Under the pieces are notes generated by a model. The model did not search any database. It was not told where the DNA came from and saw only the letters and a list, made by a program, of their open reading frames with translations. The position numbers were made by a program, and so were the translations under genes. Shown here one piece after another: positions 1-9,442 of a stretch of 64,000 nt of DNA; position 1 is the first letter of the stretch; every line of letters starts with the position of its first letter. The DNA is from an uncultured Planktomarina sp. GTDB lineage: Bacteria; Pseudomonadota; Alphaproteobacteria; Rhodobacterales; Rhodobacteraceae. The DNA lies in contig CALSQF010000008.1 of NCBI GenBank assembly GCA_943788425.1, positions 62,001 through 126,000 on the forward strand, given 5' to 3'.

Positions 1-964
1 CCTGCACCGCCGCCTCGGTGCTGGTAAATTCCACCACCCCCGCATATCGGATGCGCCCTTCCATGGGGGTCACAACATATTTGCCGGCAGCCACCATCAT
101 CGGCGCTTTGGGCATGGCGCTGAGATTATGCAGCTCAATATGGTAGCCGCCCTCGCTCTCAAAGGCCAAGCGTTTGATCCCAAGCTTCTTTGCCATCTTG
201 CCCGACCAAGTTCCCATGGCCAGAACGATATGATCGCCCGTGACCCGGCCCTGATCTGTGATTAAGGCCTTATAGGCTCCATCCTGCAGCTCGATATCTT
301 CAATTTGGCCACGAGCATCGTGCCGCCTTCCGCTTGAAAACGCGCCAGGAGCGCGGCCAGATAGGCCCCCGGATCTGAAATACGGCCACTGTTCTTATAA
401 CACACAACTTTGGCACATTGACCGCTGTAAAGCGGATCTCTGATCCGCATAAGCCGCCCCATCGAGCCCCTCAATCTCATAGCCATGCGCACGGCGCAGC
501 ACACGGCCTGACTCATCTGCGAAGTAACTCGTCTCTGTGGCGTAACCAAAACAGAAATCCTCTTGACTGATAAAGCGCTCTGCTCCGGTTACCTCGGCCA
601 AAGATTGATGCTGGGCATGGCTATCGGACAAGAGATAAGATAGGGAACAGGCGCAATGTGCCACATGAACTGCGCGAGCAAAGCTGAGAAATTTCGCCAA
701 AAAAGGCAACAGGCGAGGCAGATAGCGCCATTCTAAAAATAACGGTTCATCACGGCTGAACACCATTTTTGGCAGCTTTTGCGCCAATCCAGGCACAGGC
801 ACCGGCAGGATCGCACCCGCAGCCAGAACGCCCGCATTGCCATAGCTGGTGCGCAACGCCCCATCCATACGATTCACAAGCGTGAGCTCATGCCCCGCCC
901 GTTGCAGCCAAATTTCCGAAGAAACTCCAACGATACCGGCGCCGGCAATCACAACATGAACCAT
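1..964 (-). pseudogene. DadA-type FAD-dependent amino acid oxidoreductase, frameshifted, runs off the window
   Basis: The N-terminus carries an FAD-binding Rossmann motif (VVIAGAGIVGVSSE) typical of the DAO/DadA family, which oxidatively deaminates D-amino acids or secondary amines. The reading frame is broken twice. Near 445 the frame ending in YADQ must shift to continue as DPLYSGQCAKVV and GRISDPGAYLAALL. Near 305 it must shift again to continue as IEDIELQDGAY through VTPMEGRIRYAGVVEF, a typical DadA C-terminal stretch that leaves the window at base 1. The start at 964 has GAAGG upstream; an in-frame ATG also sits at 979. The first break lies in an inverted repeat (GCGGATCAGAGATCCGC). Two independent breaks favour a true pseudogene over sequencing error, but raw reads would be needed to exclude error. 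It is divergent from the binding-protein gene. Confidence 0.75.
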
Positions 965-1049
965 GGGTTTTACCTTCATTTTTACAAGGCGAAAGCCGCG
1001 AGACCGCCCTTTGCAACCGCCCCACCGCAAGTCATATCGAATAGAATTC

Positions 1050-1078
1050 TTGAAGCAAACAAAAAGCTGGTCTAAAGT
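1050..1078 (+). promoter_or_regulatory. candidate sigma-70 promoter of the ABC binding-protein gene
   Basis: TTGAAG at 1050-1055 and TAAAGT at 1073-1078 are separated by 17 bp, about 35 bp before the start codon at 1114. The 13-mer AAAAAGCTGGTCT in the spacer (1061-1073) recurs at 9530-9542 upstream of the phyH gene. Similarity to consensus is moderate. Confidence 0.4.
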
Positions 1079-1113
1079 TTTTTCACGGCGGTTTGCCGAC
1101 AAGGAGATACATT

Positions 1114-2157
1114 ATGAACCTGAAAAAAATATTGCTGGCCACCACGGCCGCAACACTTGTCAGTGGCGCCGCGACAGCCGCCGATGACGGATTGGTTGTG
1201 CTCGATTGGTCTGGCTATGAAGACGAGGGCTTCTTCCAAAAGTATATCGAAAAGCATGGTGATGCGCCAACATACTCCTTCTTTGGTGAAGAAGAGGAAG
1301 CTTTCCAGAAACTGCGTGCGGGTTTCAGAGCGGATGTCTCACACCCTTGCAGCCAATCTGTGTCAAAATGGTTAGAAGCCGGCCTGCTCGAGCCGCTTGA
1401 CACCTCACGGATTGAACTGTGGGATGATGTGAATATGGAGATGAAAGAAGCCTTCAAATTTGACGGCGGGTATTATCTTCTGCCGATGGATTGGGGCACG
1501 ACAGCTTTGACCTATCGCACAGATATGGTTGACATGGCGAAAATGGACAGCCTATCGGTGTTCCTTGATCCCGCCTATGCTGGCCGGATTGCACTGCCAG
1601 ATAATGTCGATGACATCTACGCCTTGGGCTATTTGGCCAATGGTCTCGCCGATTGGACCAAAGCCACCGACGCCGATTTTGAAGCTGCCTCTGCCTGGCT
1701 GCGTCAAGCGCATCAAAATGTGCGGGCCTATTGGGCCGATGGCGCAGAATTGGCGCAATTGATGGGCAGTGGTGAGGTTGTTGTCTCGTGGGCCTGGAGC
1801 GAAACGCCTGCTACCATGGCCGCCGAGGGCCTGCCGGTTGAAGCCAACCGCTCGACAAAAGAGGGCTCTTCAAGCTGGTTCTGTGGCTATGTGAATTTGG
1901 CAAATGGACCCAATCCAGAAGACAAAATGTATGATTTCTTCAATGCATGGATGGACCCCGGCTCAGCAGGTTATATCGTGTCAGAATGGGGCTATGGCCA
2001 CGGCAACCAAACCGCCATGACGGCCATTGGCGCCGAAGCTTTGGCTGAGGCCGGCCTTGGCCCTGTGGATGCGCCCGTCCTGGCACAGGTACCAATGAAC
2101 CAAGCATTGCGTGAAAAAATGATCGCAGAATTCGAGAAGATCAAAGCCGGTTTCTAA
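1114..2157 (+). CDS. ABC transporter periplasmic solute-binding protein, PotD/PotF type
   Basis: This 347-residue protein begins with a signal peptide (MNLKKILLATTAATLVSG, cleavage probably after ATAA near residue 22). The mature region resembles the spermidine/putrescine-binding family: VVLDWSGYEDEGF at the N-terminus and the LPMDWGTTALTYRTD segment in the first lobe. The start at 1114 has AAGGAGA six bases upstream. It should capture a polyamine, opine or other amine-type substrate in the periplasm and hand it to the two permeases encoded at 3444-5134. Unusually, the gene faces that operon convergently rather than sitting in it. The exact ligand cannot be read from sequence; members of this family also bind quaternary amines and sugars derived from opines. 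Confidence 0.85.
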   Translation: MNLKKILLATTAATLVSGAATAADDGLVVLDWSGYEDEGFFQKYIEKHGDAPTYSFFGEEEEAFQKLRAGFRADVSHPCSQSVSKWLEAGLLEPLDTSRIELWDDVNMEMKEAFKFDGGYYLLPMDWGTTALTYRTDMVDMAKMDSLSVFLDPAYAGRIALPDNVDDIYALGYLANGLADWTKATDADFEAASAWLRQAHQNVRAYWADGAELAQLMGSGEVVVSWAWSETPATMAAEGLPVEANRSTKEGSSSWFCGYVNLANGPNPEDKMYDFFNAWMDPGSAGYIVSEWGYGHGNQTAMTAIGAEALAEAGLGPVDAPVLAQVPMNQALREKMIAEFEKIKAGF

Positions 2158-2184
2158 TCTAAACCGCAAGCCATACGAAAAGAC

Positions 2185-2214
2185 AAAGAGCGCCCCTTTG
2201 GGCGCTCTTTTTAT
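2185..2214 (+). terminator. rho-independent terminator after the binding-protein gene
   Basis: The inverted repeat AAAGAGCGCC / GGCGCTCTTT with a six-base loop is followed by a T-rich stretch (TTTATTT). It lies 27 bp after the stop codon. A-rich flanking on the other side could let it act in both directions between the convergent genes. The next 150 bp up to the ATPase gene show nothing recognisable. Confidence 0.85.
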
Positions 2215-2364
2215 TTCAAAAGGCCTTTGCAAAACGTTCCCCAAACACCGAGAGACGGCGATACCCACTAAGGGCGAGATGATCAATCTTTAATCCTTTG
2301 TGGCTCCGATGCCCTAAATGCGAAAGGGCCGTTGTACTGCAATCACAGCAGACCCACTTTCGAA

Positions 2365-3447
2365 TCACTGCAACAAAAGCAGCGAAACCGGGCTCCATCC
2401 CACCCGGGCCGTATCTCCCGCGGCCAGCACCTTGCGGCCTGCAGTATTGCGCATCGTGACAGTCACCGGCGCATCCTTTTGCGGCAGATTCACGTCATAA
2501 TAGGTCATATCGCCGTAGTAGAAGACCTCCGACACCACAGCTTCAATTTCACGCTCAGCGGTTCGCCCCTCGGCCAGAATGGTCAACATTTCCGGACGTA
2601 TGCCGACAGACTGGCAGCCCTCAACCCCTCCTGGAGCTTGGGACAGAGGCAATGTGACTGTGCCAAAAGATTGTACATCCACCTCAACCGTCTCACCCGA
2701 CGTACTCAGGACTTTGGCATCAAAAAAATTCATCATACCAATAAAATTGCCCACCCGCCGCGAGCTAGGTTTACCATAAAGCGTTTGCGGCGTGGCCACT
2801 TGGGCGATTTTGCCGTCAAACATGACCGCAATCCGGTCAGACATGGTGAGCGCCTCTTCTTGATCATGGGTTACGAGAACAAAGGTGATGCCAACCGCGC
2901 GTTGCAACCGCCGCAATTCCGATTGCATTTGTTCGCGCATCTTTTTGTCAAGCGCCGAGAGCGGCTCATCAAGAAGCAGAACCCGCGGCTTGAGGACTAA
3001 GGCTCGGGCCAACGCAACCCTTTGACGCTGCCCGCCTGACAGCGCATGAGACGCGCGGCTGTCGAAGCCTTGCAGCCCCACCATGGCAATGGCCTCAGAA
3101 ACCCGTTCATGTATCTCCGCCTTTGGCAAGCCGCGTGCCTTCAGCCCATAGGCGACATTCTGAGCCACACTCATATGCGGAAAAATTGCATAGCTTTGAA
3201 ACACCATATTGGTCGGACGCTTATTGGCCGGCACCCTATCCATGGATTTACCATCAATATGCAGGCTGCCCACAGAGGGGGTTTCAAACCCGGCAATCGA
3301 GCGCAGCAAGGTGGTCTTTCCACAGCCCGATGGGCCTAAAAGCGAGAAAAATTCCCCGGTGCGAATATCCAAATCGATCTGTGACAGCGCTTGAAAATCA
3401 CCATAAAATTTATCAACTCCGCTGAGTTGAATAATGGGCTGTGTCAT
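2365..3447 (-). CDS. ABC transporter ATP-binding protein, PotA type
   Basis: This 360-residue cytoplasmic ATPase powers the amine-type importer. Walker A is GPSGCGKT at residues 38-45, the signature LSGGQ is at 136-140 and Walker B VLLLDEP is at 156-162. About 120 residues after the ATPase core form the TOBE-type regulatory domain usual in PotA/MalK-like subunits. Its start codon overlaps the end of the upstream permease gene by 4 bp, so it is the last gene of a four-gene operon running Rieske oxygenase, permease, permease, ATPase. All catalytic motifs are intact. The substrate is unknown; PotA-type is a structural, not a substrate, assignment. Confidence 0.92.
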   Translation of the reverse strand: MTQPIIQLSGVDKFYGDFQALSQIDLDIRTGEFFSLLGPSGCGKTTLLRSIAGFETPSVGSLHIDGKSMDRVPANKRPTNMVFQSYAIFPHMSVAQNVAYGLKARGLPKAEIHERVSEAIAMVGLQGFDSRASHALSGGQRQRVALARALVLKPRVLLLDEPLSALDKKMREQMQSELRRLQRAVGITFVLVTHDQEEALTMSDRIAVMFDGKIAQVATPQTLYGKPSSRRVGNFIGMMNFFDAKVLSTSGETVEVDVQSFGTVTLPLSQAPGGVEGCQSVGIRPEMLTILAEGRTAEREIEAVVSEVFYYGDMTYYDVNLPQKDAPVTVTMRNTAGRKVLAAGDTARVGWSPVSLLLLQ

Positions 3448-4256
3448 AGGAATCCCCCTGAACTCTCAATGCCGGTTTTCTTGAGTCCACGCCGGCGAAC
3501 AAAATCTGCGAGGACCAGCAAGCCGATCGAAAGCAGCAGCAACAATGTGCCCAAGGCCATCAAGCTGGGCAGTTTTTGTGGGAATCGCAATTGCCCCCAA
3601 ATGTAGACGGGCAAGGTCGGCTCGGTCCCAGCCAAGAAGAAGGCAATAATAAACTCATCGAGTGAAATGGTAAAAGCAATCAACAGGCTTGCCACAATCC
3701 CTGGCATAACCAGCGGAAAAATTACCAACCGAAACGTGTTCCATCGCGTTTGCCCAAGATCAATCGAGGCCTCTTCAAGGCTTTGATCCAAATTCATAAA
3801 GGCCGATGATAAAATGGCGATGCAAAAGGGTGTGCAGATCAGAATATGCCCCAAAATAATGGTGAAGAGCGAAAGCTCAAAACCCATCTGAACAATGACC
3901 ACCAACAAGGACACGCCGATAATGATCTCAGGCAAGACCATAGGAAGCATGATAAAGCCCATGATGGACCGCCTTGCGGGAAAGGCAAAGCGGGTAGAAG
4001 CCCGGGCTGCCAAAACGGCAAAAAGCGTAGAGAAAATCGCCGTTGTAACTGCAATCATCAGACTGTTGCGCACCGCCACATGCAGCGCCTCGGTGGATTG
4101 CAGCATTTCGAACCATTTTGTCGTGAAACCCTTCAACGGAAAAGACACGATGCTGCTGTCATTGAAAGCAAAGACCGGTAACAGAATGGCCGGTGCATAG
4201 AGGAACACCAAAAACAGCGCGATATACCATTTGAAAAAATATCCCTTGCCACGCAT
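3444..4256 (-). CDS. ABC transporter permease, PotC type
   Basis: This 270-residue inner-membrane permease has about six hydrophobic segments, the first at residues 10-30 (WYIALFLVFLYAPAILLPVF). The EAA loop, which docks to the ATPase, reads EEASIDLGQTRWNTFRLVIFP and is typical of PotC/PotI proteins. It would form the translocation channel with the permease encoded immediately upstream; the two genes share one base at 4256. Downstream it overlaps the ATPase gene by 4 bp, which suggests translational coupling. Nothing appears truncated. Confidence 0.9.
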   Translation of the reverse strand: MRGKGYFFKWYIALFLVFLYAPAILLPVFAFNDSSIVSFPLKGFTTKWFEMLQSTEALHVAVRNSLMIAVTTAIFSTLFAVLAARASTRFAFPARRSIMGFIMLPMVLPEIIIGVSLLVVIVQMGFELSLFTIILGHILICTPFCIAILSSAFMNLDQSLEEASIDLGQTRWNTFRLVIFPLVMPGIVASLLIAFTISLDEFIIAFFLAGTEPTLPVYIWGQLRFPQKLPSLMALGTLLLLLSIGLLVLADFVRRRGLKKTGIESSGGFL

Positions 4257-5134
4257 TATTTTGGCCCTCGCATAAATTTTCTATTCATCCAAACAAACAC
4301 CAAGGTAACACATGTCACGATTGCCATAGCAGAAATGGCCAAAGCTGCTCCAAGGGGAGCGTTATTGGCCTTTTTGAACTGCAACTCGATCATATTGGAA
4401 ATCATGAGCCCATTCGGACCGCCCACCAATCGCGGCGTGACGTAATCGCCGATGGTGGGAATGAACACAATGATGGTCGCCGCAATCACGCCGGGCATCG
4501 ACAGGGGCAATGTCACCCGGAAAAACCGGCGCAGCCGATTGTCGCCCAGGTCCTCTGCCGCCTCAATCAAAGAGCGATCCACGCGCTCCAGCGCCACAAA
4601 AATCGGTAAAATCGCGAAGGGCACCCAAGAATGGGCCAGGGTCAACACCACTGCATTTTGATTGTACAATATAAAGCTTAATGGCTGTTCAATCAGCCCA
4701 AGCCCCATGAGACTGCCATTCACCACGCCGTTATAGCCTAAGATCACCTTCCACAGGAAAATCCGCATCAGATAGCTGGTCCAAAACGGGATCGTGATCA
4801 AAAAAATCCACATGGCCTTGCGTTTCGGCGTGACATGGAAAGATATGAAATAGGCCACGGGATAGGCCAAGACCACCGTTAACGCCGTCACGAAAATTGA
4901 AATCTTGAGCGAACGGGCCATCAGATACTGATACATCGGCTCAGTCCAAGCCGTCTTGTAATTCGTAAGAGAAAAACTGCGATCCAACGTCAAATAGTTC
5001 TGTGTCCAAAAACTGAGCGCCAGAACCATAATCAGGGGAACAGCCAACATCAAAAGTGTAAACACCAGCGTTGGGCTGATCAAAACCATGCCCTGCGCGC
5101 CCTCACTCATCAGCCGTTTTCGCAACATTCCCAC
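4256..5134 (-). CDS. ABC transporter permease, PotB type
   Basis: This 292-residue membrane protein has an N-terminal transmembrane helix (VLISPTLVFTLLMLAVPLIMV) and about five more. The EAA motif, IEAAEDLGDNRLRRFFRVTLP, contacts the ATPase. The segment FIPTIGDYVTPRLVGG is a PotB/PotH hallmark. It begins 4 bp after the Rieske gene stop, so oxygenase and transporter are almost certainly one transcript. That tight linkage implies that the imported compound, or its derivative, is the oxygenase substrate. Start codons at 5134 and at codon 9 are both possible. Confidence 0.9.
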   Translation of the reverse strand: MGMLRKRLMSEGAQGMVLISPTLVFTLLMLAVPLIMVLALSFWTQNYLTLDRSFSLTNYKTAWTEPMYQYLMARSLKISIFVTALTVVLAYPVAYFISFHVTPKRKAMWIFLITIPFWTSYLMRIFLWKVILGYNGVVNGSLMGLGLIEQPLSFILYNQNAVVLTLAHSWVPFAILPIFVALERVDRSLIEAAEDLGDNRLRRFFRVTLPLSMPGVIAATIIVFIPTIGDYVTPRLVGGPNGLMISNMIELQFKKANNAPLGAALAISAMAIVTCVTLVFVWMNRKFMRGPK

Positions 5135-5138
5135 CTAT

Positions 5139-6335
5139 TCAATCCCCTTTGCTGAGAAGCGCATCATTGAGTAGGGCAATTTGCCCCGACTCGGGTGGAA
5201 CGGGCTGCGCCAGCACCGGCAATAGCTGTCGCAAATGGTCGTGATAGGTCTTCACACCGTACTCCAAATCAGAAAATATCACGCCGTCATATGCAGAGGA
5301 TTTTGTCGCCTCGCAAGACCAAACCATGAGCATCTGATCCTCGTCCGCCGTATCGCGGTCAATCCGTCCACTCAAATAGCGCGCGGCCTTCATTTCACGG
5401 CTTTCGTTGCTCCGCCGATAGCACATTCCGCGCTGCACAGTTTGCTCGGCAGACTGGGGCACTTCTTGATAATATATGACACTGTCGGGATAGAGGCCGA
5501 GAACAAAATTGGGGAACATACCAAAATAGATCCATTGACGCTGCTGTTCCCGTGGAAGGTTATCTGCCTCTGGCAAGATCTCGCGGTATTTCCGCACGCT
5601 CCAGCGATGGCCGTAAGCCTCATTGAATGTCCCGACCGATCGCGAGGTGCCATTGGCGTAAGGCTCGTCAAAATAGCCATTTCCATAGAGTTGATGCAGC
5701 CCCGGATGGGCTTGCCGGACATGGTAGCCCTCATTGTCTACATCACGCACAGATTTCCAGTTCACCGGCAGGAGATCATCCATTGAATTGCTGTCAGTTG
5801 GAACCATATTGGCCAAATCATAGGGGGTGATTTCATCATCGAACCGGGCTAAAATTTCTGCTACCGCGGGCTGGGGACCGGCTTGGAAACGAATGAAAAC
5901 CAGGCCATTCCAGATTTCCATCTCCAGCGGTTTCAGGCCCCATTTCTCAGCTTGCATCGGCGGAAATGTATCCCGATTGGCGATCCCGCGCAGCCGGCCG
6001 TCCAAATTGTAGGCCCAACCATGATATGGGCAAACCATCGCCTTGTTGCAGACACCGCGCGCATCCGGCACAATCCGCGATCCACGATGCCGGCACAGAT
6101 TGTGAAAGGCTCGCAAAATGCCGTCATGCCCGCGGATTACCAAAGCGCGCTCCCCAGCAACATCATAGGTGACATAGGCGCCAATATCTGCCGCTTCATT
6201 TACATGACAGACAAATTGCCAATGGGTTTTGAACAGGGTCTCACATTCCAGCTCAAACAATTCTTGCGAAAAATAGGCCCAACCGGGCAAACCCGAACGG
6301 TCCCAGTCTTTTGGCAATGCGGTATCTACACTCAT
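5139..6335 (-). CDS. Rieske-type mononuclear iron oxygenase, alpha subunit
   Basis: This 398-residue protein carries a Rieske [2Fe-2S] site, C81-x-H83 and C102-x2-H105, and the start of the mononuclear iron site in a catalytic helix with DNEGYH (H205) and H210. The family hydroxylates or demethylates aromatic rings and quaternary amines such as carnitine, glycine betaine and stachydrine. Being first in an operon with an amine-type ABC importer, an N-demethylation or amine oxygenation role is more likely than aromatic ring attack, but this is inference. No beta subunit or dedicated reductase lies beside it; electrons must come from a reductase encoded elsewhere. The iron-sulfur ligands and the two histidine ligands I can place are intact. 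Confidence 0.85.
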   Translation of the reverse strand: MSVDTALPKDWDRSGLPGWAYFSQELFELECETLFKTHWQFVCHVNEAADIGAYVTYDVAGERALVIRGHDGILRAFHNLCRHRGSRIVPDARGVCNKAMVCPYHGWAYNLDGRLRGIANRDTFPPMQAEKWGLKPLEMEIWNGLVFIRFQAGPQPAVAEILARFDDEITPYDLANMVPTDSNSMDDLLPVNWKSVRDVDNEGYHVRQAHPGLHQLYGNGYFDEPYANGTSRSVGTFNEAYGHRWSVRKYREILPEADNLPREQQRQWIYFGMFPNFVLGLYPDSVIYYQEVPQSAEQTVQRGMCYRRSNESREMKAARYLSGRIDRDTADEDQMLMVWSCEATKSSAYDGVIFSDLEYGVKTYHDHLRQLLPVLAQPVPPESGQIALLNDALLSKGD

Positions 6336-6446
6336 GTATGGCTCCGATCAATATCCCCTCCCACGGAACAACTTGAGCCACCGAATATCAACACTATTTT
6401 AACAATTCGAGCGAAATGAGCTGGTATGTCCCCAGCCCGTTGGTCT

Positions 6447-7763
6447 TTAAACCCGAAGCCAAAACAGAGTAATTGCGGGGAATGCCACGAGCAAAATCAC
6501 CCGCGCAATGTCAGAGGCCACGAAATACATCACGACCTTATAGGTCAGTACTAACGGCGTACTGCGATCCATCGCATTGATAACAAATAAATTCATTCCC
6601 ACGGGCGGGGTAATCAGCCCAACTTCCACTACGATCAGCACCAAAATTCCAAACCATATGGCGATTTGCTCTTGGCTCATGCCAAAATCAAGCTCCACGA
6701 TGACTGGAAAGAAAATCGGAATGGTCAATAAAATCATCGACAAGCTGTCCATTAGACAGCCAAACACAAGGTAAAACAGCAAAATGATGGTCAGAACGAC
6801 CCAGGGGCTAAACCCTTGGCTGACCACGAAGCTCGAAATCTCCTGTGGCACTTGGGTTAGGGCTAAAAACCCATTGTAAAAGCCAGCGCCAAGGATAATG
6901 AAGAAAATCATTGCGCTGGATTTTGCGGTGACAAGGAAGCTCTCAACCAAGGTGCTGCGCGTGAGACCCTTGTTCATCCACGCGATGAACCCCGTGCCGG
7001 CCGCCCCAACCGCCGCCCCTTCCGTGGGCGTGAACCAGCCCTGATAGATGCCACCCACCACGAGGGCAAAGACCAACAACACCGGCCAAACTTTGAACAA
7101 GGCCGCAAAGCGTTCGGCATAGGGCACCGCCGCTTTCACACCCGCCGCCTCCGGATGAAGTCGGACATAGATGGAAATGGCAATCACATAGCCAAGCGCC
7201 GCCAAAATTCCCGGAATGAAGGCTGCCAGAAACAGTTTAGCAATATTTTGCTCGGTTAAAATCGCGTAGATCACCAAAACAATTGAGGGCGGGATCAAAA
7301 TCCCTAACGTGCCACCGGCTGCCAAAGTGGCGGTGGAAAAACCGCCAGAATATCCATATTTGCGCAATTCAGGCAGAGCGACGCGCCCCATGGTCGCCGC
7401 CGTGGCGAGTGACGAGCCGCAGATTGAGCCAAAACCGGCACATGCGCCAATGGCCGCCATGGCAATTCCGCCCTTGCGATGGCCCAAAAAGCTCTCAGCC
7501 GCTTTAAACAGGGCACTCGACATACCCCCCAGGGTCGCAAAATGTCCCATCAACAAAAACATCGGTACAATCGACAAAGAATAGCTAGAAAACGTGCTGA
7601 AGGTTTCAGATTTCAACCGGGCCAGTGGCAAATTGAAACTGCCCGTGGTGAAATACAGTCCCACCAAGCCAACCAAAAACATTGCAAGACCAATAGGCAC
7701 ACGGATGAAAATCAATATCAGAAGCGCCGGAAAAGACGCCAGGCCAATCTCTAAGTTGCTCAT
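6447..7763 (-). CDS. TRAP transporter large permease, DctM type
   Basis: This 438-residue protein has about twelve hydrophobic segments and DctM hallmarks such as GILIPPSIVLVIYA and LITPPVGMNLFVI. It is the ion-coupled channel of a tripartite ATP-independent periplasmic (TRAP) transporter and works with the small permease and binding protein encoded upstream on the same strand. Its start overlaps the DctQ stop by 4 bp. The gene order P-Q-M is standard. The substrate is set by the binding protein and is probably a carboxylate. The 110 bp between this operon and the Rieske gene hold no feature I can name. Confidence 0.93.
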   Translation of the reverse strand: MSNLEIGLASFPALLILIFIRVPIGLAMFLVGLVGLYFTTGSFNLPLARLKSETFSTFSSYSLSIVPMFLLMGHFATLGGMSSALFKAAESFLGHRKGGIAMAAIGACAGFGSICGSSLATAATMGRVALPELRKYGYSGGFSTATLAAGGTLGILIPPSIVLVIYAILTEQNIAKLFLAAFIPGILAALGYVIAISIYVRLHPEAAGVKAAVPYAERFAALFKVWPVLLVFALVVGGIYQGWFTPTEGAAVGAAGTGFIAWMNKGLTRSTLVESFLVTAKSSAMIFFIILGAGFYNGFLALTQVPQEISSFVVSQGFSPWVVLTIILLFYLVFGCLMDSLSMILLTIPIFFPVIVELDFGMSQEQIAIWFGILVLIVVEVGLITPPVGMNLFVINAMDRSTPLVLTYKVVMYFVASDIARVILLVAFPAITLFWLRV

Positions 7764-8341
7764 AAATCCAGCCCTGCCTCTTGGGACAAAATATCTTCAC
7801 CACGCATGAGTTCCAACGCACGAATACCCGCCACATATAAAGAAATCACCGCTGTGAGAATGGATCCTGACAGGCTGGCGGCATAGGCCCACCAAATCGG
7901 AAATTGCAATAAAAAGGTGGTGTCGCCATAGCGTTGTTTTGACAGCATGCCGTTGTACAACTGATAGGCCATTGCGATAAGGACAACCGCAAAAATCACG
8001 TCAATGGCAAGCTGCAACACGCGATTAATCCAGGTCGGCAATTTTGCCGTAAAAATATCAACAGAGGCATGGCCTGCGGAAATTTGGCACAAAGGCAGAA
8101 AAGCAAAAATCGCAAAGGCCACACCCGCCTCCACCAATTCAAAATCACCATTGATTGGCCCAACACCCAGATCCAAGGCCCAAGCCGAAACGCCAGGCAT
8201 CACCGCGCCGATCCATCCATGCAACAGGCCATTTAAACTGCGTCCAATTACCGAAATGCAAATCAACACAATCAGGAAAGTTAACACCAGACCGCCACAG
8301 ATCGCCATCAAACGTGCGGCCCGCGTTGCCAAATTTCTCAT
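7760..8341 (-). CDS. TRAP transporter small permease, DctQ type
   Basis: This 193-residue membrane protein has four predicted transmembrane helices (around residues 12-32, 68-88, 106-128 and 146-168) as expected for DctQ, the structural partner of DctM. Family sequence conservation is low, so the assignment rests on length, topology and position between the DctP and DctM genes. It overlaps the dctM start. A strong hairpin separates it from the binding-protein gene upstream. Confidence 0.88.
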   Translation of the reverse strand: MRNLATRAARLMAICGGLVLTFLIVLICISVIGRSLNGLLHGWIGAVMPGVSAWALDLGVGPINGDFELVEAGVAFAIFAFLPLCQISAGHASVDIFTAKLPTWINRVLQLAIDVIFAVVLIAMAYQLYNGMLSKQRYGDTTFLLQFPIWWAYAASLSGSILTAVISLYVAGIRALELMRGEDILSQEAGLDL

Positions 8342-8366
8342 GTGAGCGCCCCGTCTTTGAAATAGA

Positions 8367-8396
8367 AACGCTGCGCGAAACAGCCCGCGCAGCGTT
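8367..8396 (-). promoter_or_regulatory. intercistronic hairpin between TRAP binding-protein and permease genes
   Basis: A perfect 11-bp inverted repeat (AACGCTGCGCG / CGCGCAGCGTT) encloses an 8-base loop just after the dctP stop. On the minus strand it is followed only by a weak T-rich stretch. It fits a partial terminator or 3'-end stabiliser that would keep binding-protein mRNA more abundant than the permease mRNA. Confidence 0.7.
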
Positions 8397-8413
8397 AAAT
8401 GTGCTTTAGCTAA

Positions 8414-9442
8414 TTAATTTGCGTTCATCAATGCGATGGCTTGATCAATCATAGCCTGTCCGTCGAGACCGCGCCCTGTCATCTCGGCGATCCAAGCCCC
8501 ATAGACGGGCTGGGCCGCTTCGGCCCAGACAGCAGATTGGGCCGCGTCCAGAGTGACGATATCATTGCCCCTGCCCACGGCAACGTCGCGACCTGGTGTG
8601 TCATAGGCTTGCTGCGTGGTGCCAGCAAAGATGGAGAACTCAAGGCCTGAGTTGTCTTCAATGACCGCTTGAAGATCGGCGGGCAAAGCTGCAAATTTGT
8701 CTTTGTTCATCACCAAAACGAAAGTGACCGTATAGAGCATCGGACCGGTGAATTCTGTATGATGCTCGACAAGCTCTGGAACTTTCAGCGCCTTCGTGAC
8801 CTCCCATGGAATCGTCGTTCCATCAATAACACCCTTGGACAAAGCCTCTGGCACCGCTGGCACCGGCATGCCCACAGGGGTGGCACCCAGTTCGTTCAGC
8901 ATCGCATTAACCTGGCGCGACGCGCCGCGAATCTTCATGCCATTGAAATCGGACGGGACCGTCACAGCCTTATTGGCATGAATAACGCCGGGACCGTGCA
9001 CCCAACCGCCCAACACCTTCAGATTGCCAAACTCGCGCTCGGCAATATCTCCCTCCAACATTTTCCAGAATGCCGCAGAGGCCGGACCCGCATCATTCAC
9101 AAGGAAGGGCAGCTCAAAAACTTCTGTCGATGGGTAACGGCCAGGCGTGTAGCCCACTACATTCCAAGTGATATCAATGACGCCATCGAGCACCTGGTCG
9201 ATCAACTCAGGCGGCTTGCCGCCCAATTGCATTGCCGCATAGCGGTTGATTTCGATGCGCCCGCCAGAGGCCTCCTCAACATTATCGGCCCAAACATCGA
9301 TGATTTTCGACGGAATCACCGCCTGTGCGGGCAAAAAACTCTGTAGGTTAAAGCTATAATCTGCAGCGTATGCCACACTGGACATTGCCAAAGCCGCAAC
9401 GGCACCGCCCAAGGTTCTGTGAAAGATCGTATAAAAAGTCAT
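8414..9442 (-). CDS. TRAP transporter substrate-binding protein, DctP type
   Basis: This 342-residue periplasmic receptor has a signal peptide (hydrophobic core GGAVAALAMSSVAYA, cleavage near residue 27). The conserved DctP arginine that binds a carboxylate lies in MKIRGASRQVNAML, and VPEALSKGVIDG is also family-typical. It delivers an organic acid to the DctQM permease. The particular acid is not predictable from sequence. It is divergent from the phyH-type gene across a 172-bp gap. Together with that gene it may form one catabolic unit, but the link is only positional. Confidence 0.92.
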   Translation of the reverse strand: MTFYTIFHRTLGGAVAALAMSSVAYAADYSFNLQSFLPAQAVIPSKIIDVWADNVEEASGGRIEINRYAAMQLGGKPPELIDQVLDGVIDITWNVVGYTPGRYPSTEVFELPFLVNDAGPASAAFWKMLEGDIAEREFGNLKVLGGWVHGPGVIHANKAVTVPSDFNGMKIRGASRQVNAMLNELGATPVGMPVPAVPEALSKGVIDGTTIPWEVTKALKVPELVEHHTEFTGPMLYTVTFVLVMNKDKFAALPADLQAVIEDNSGLEFSIFAGTTQQAYDTPGRDVAVGRGNDIVTLDAAQSAVWAEAAQPVYGAWIAEMTGRGLDGQAMIDQAIALMNAN

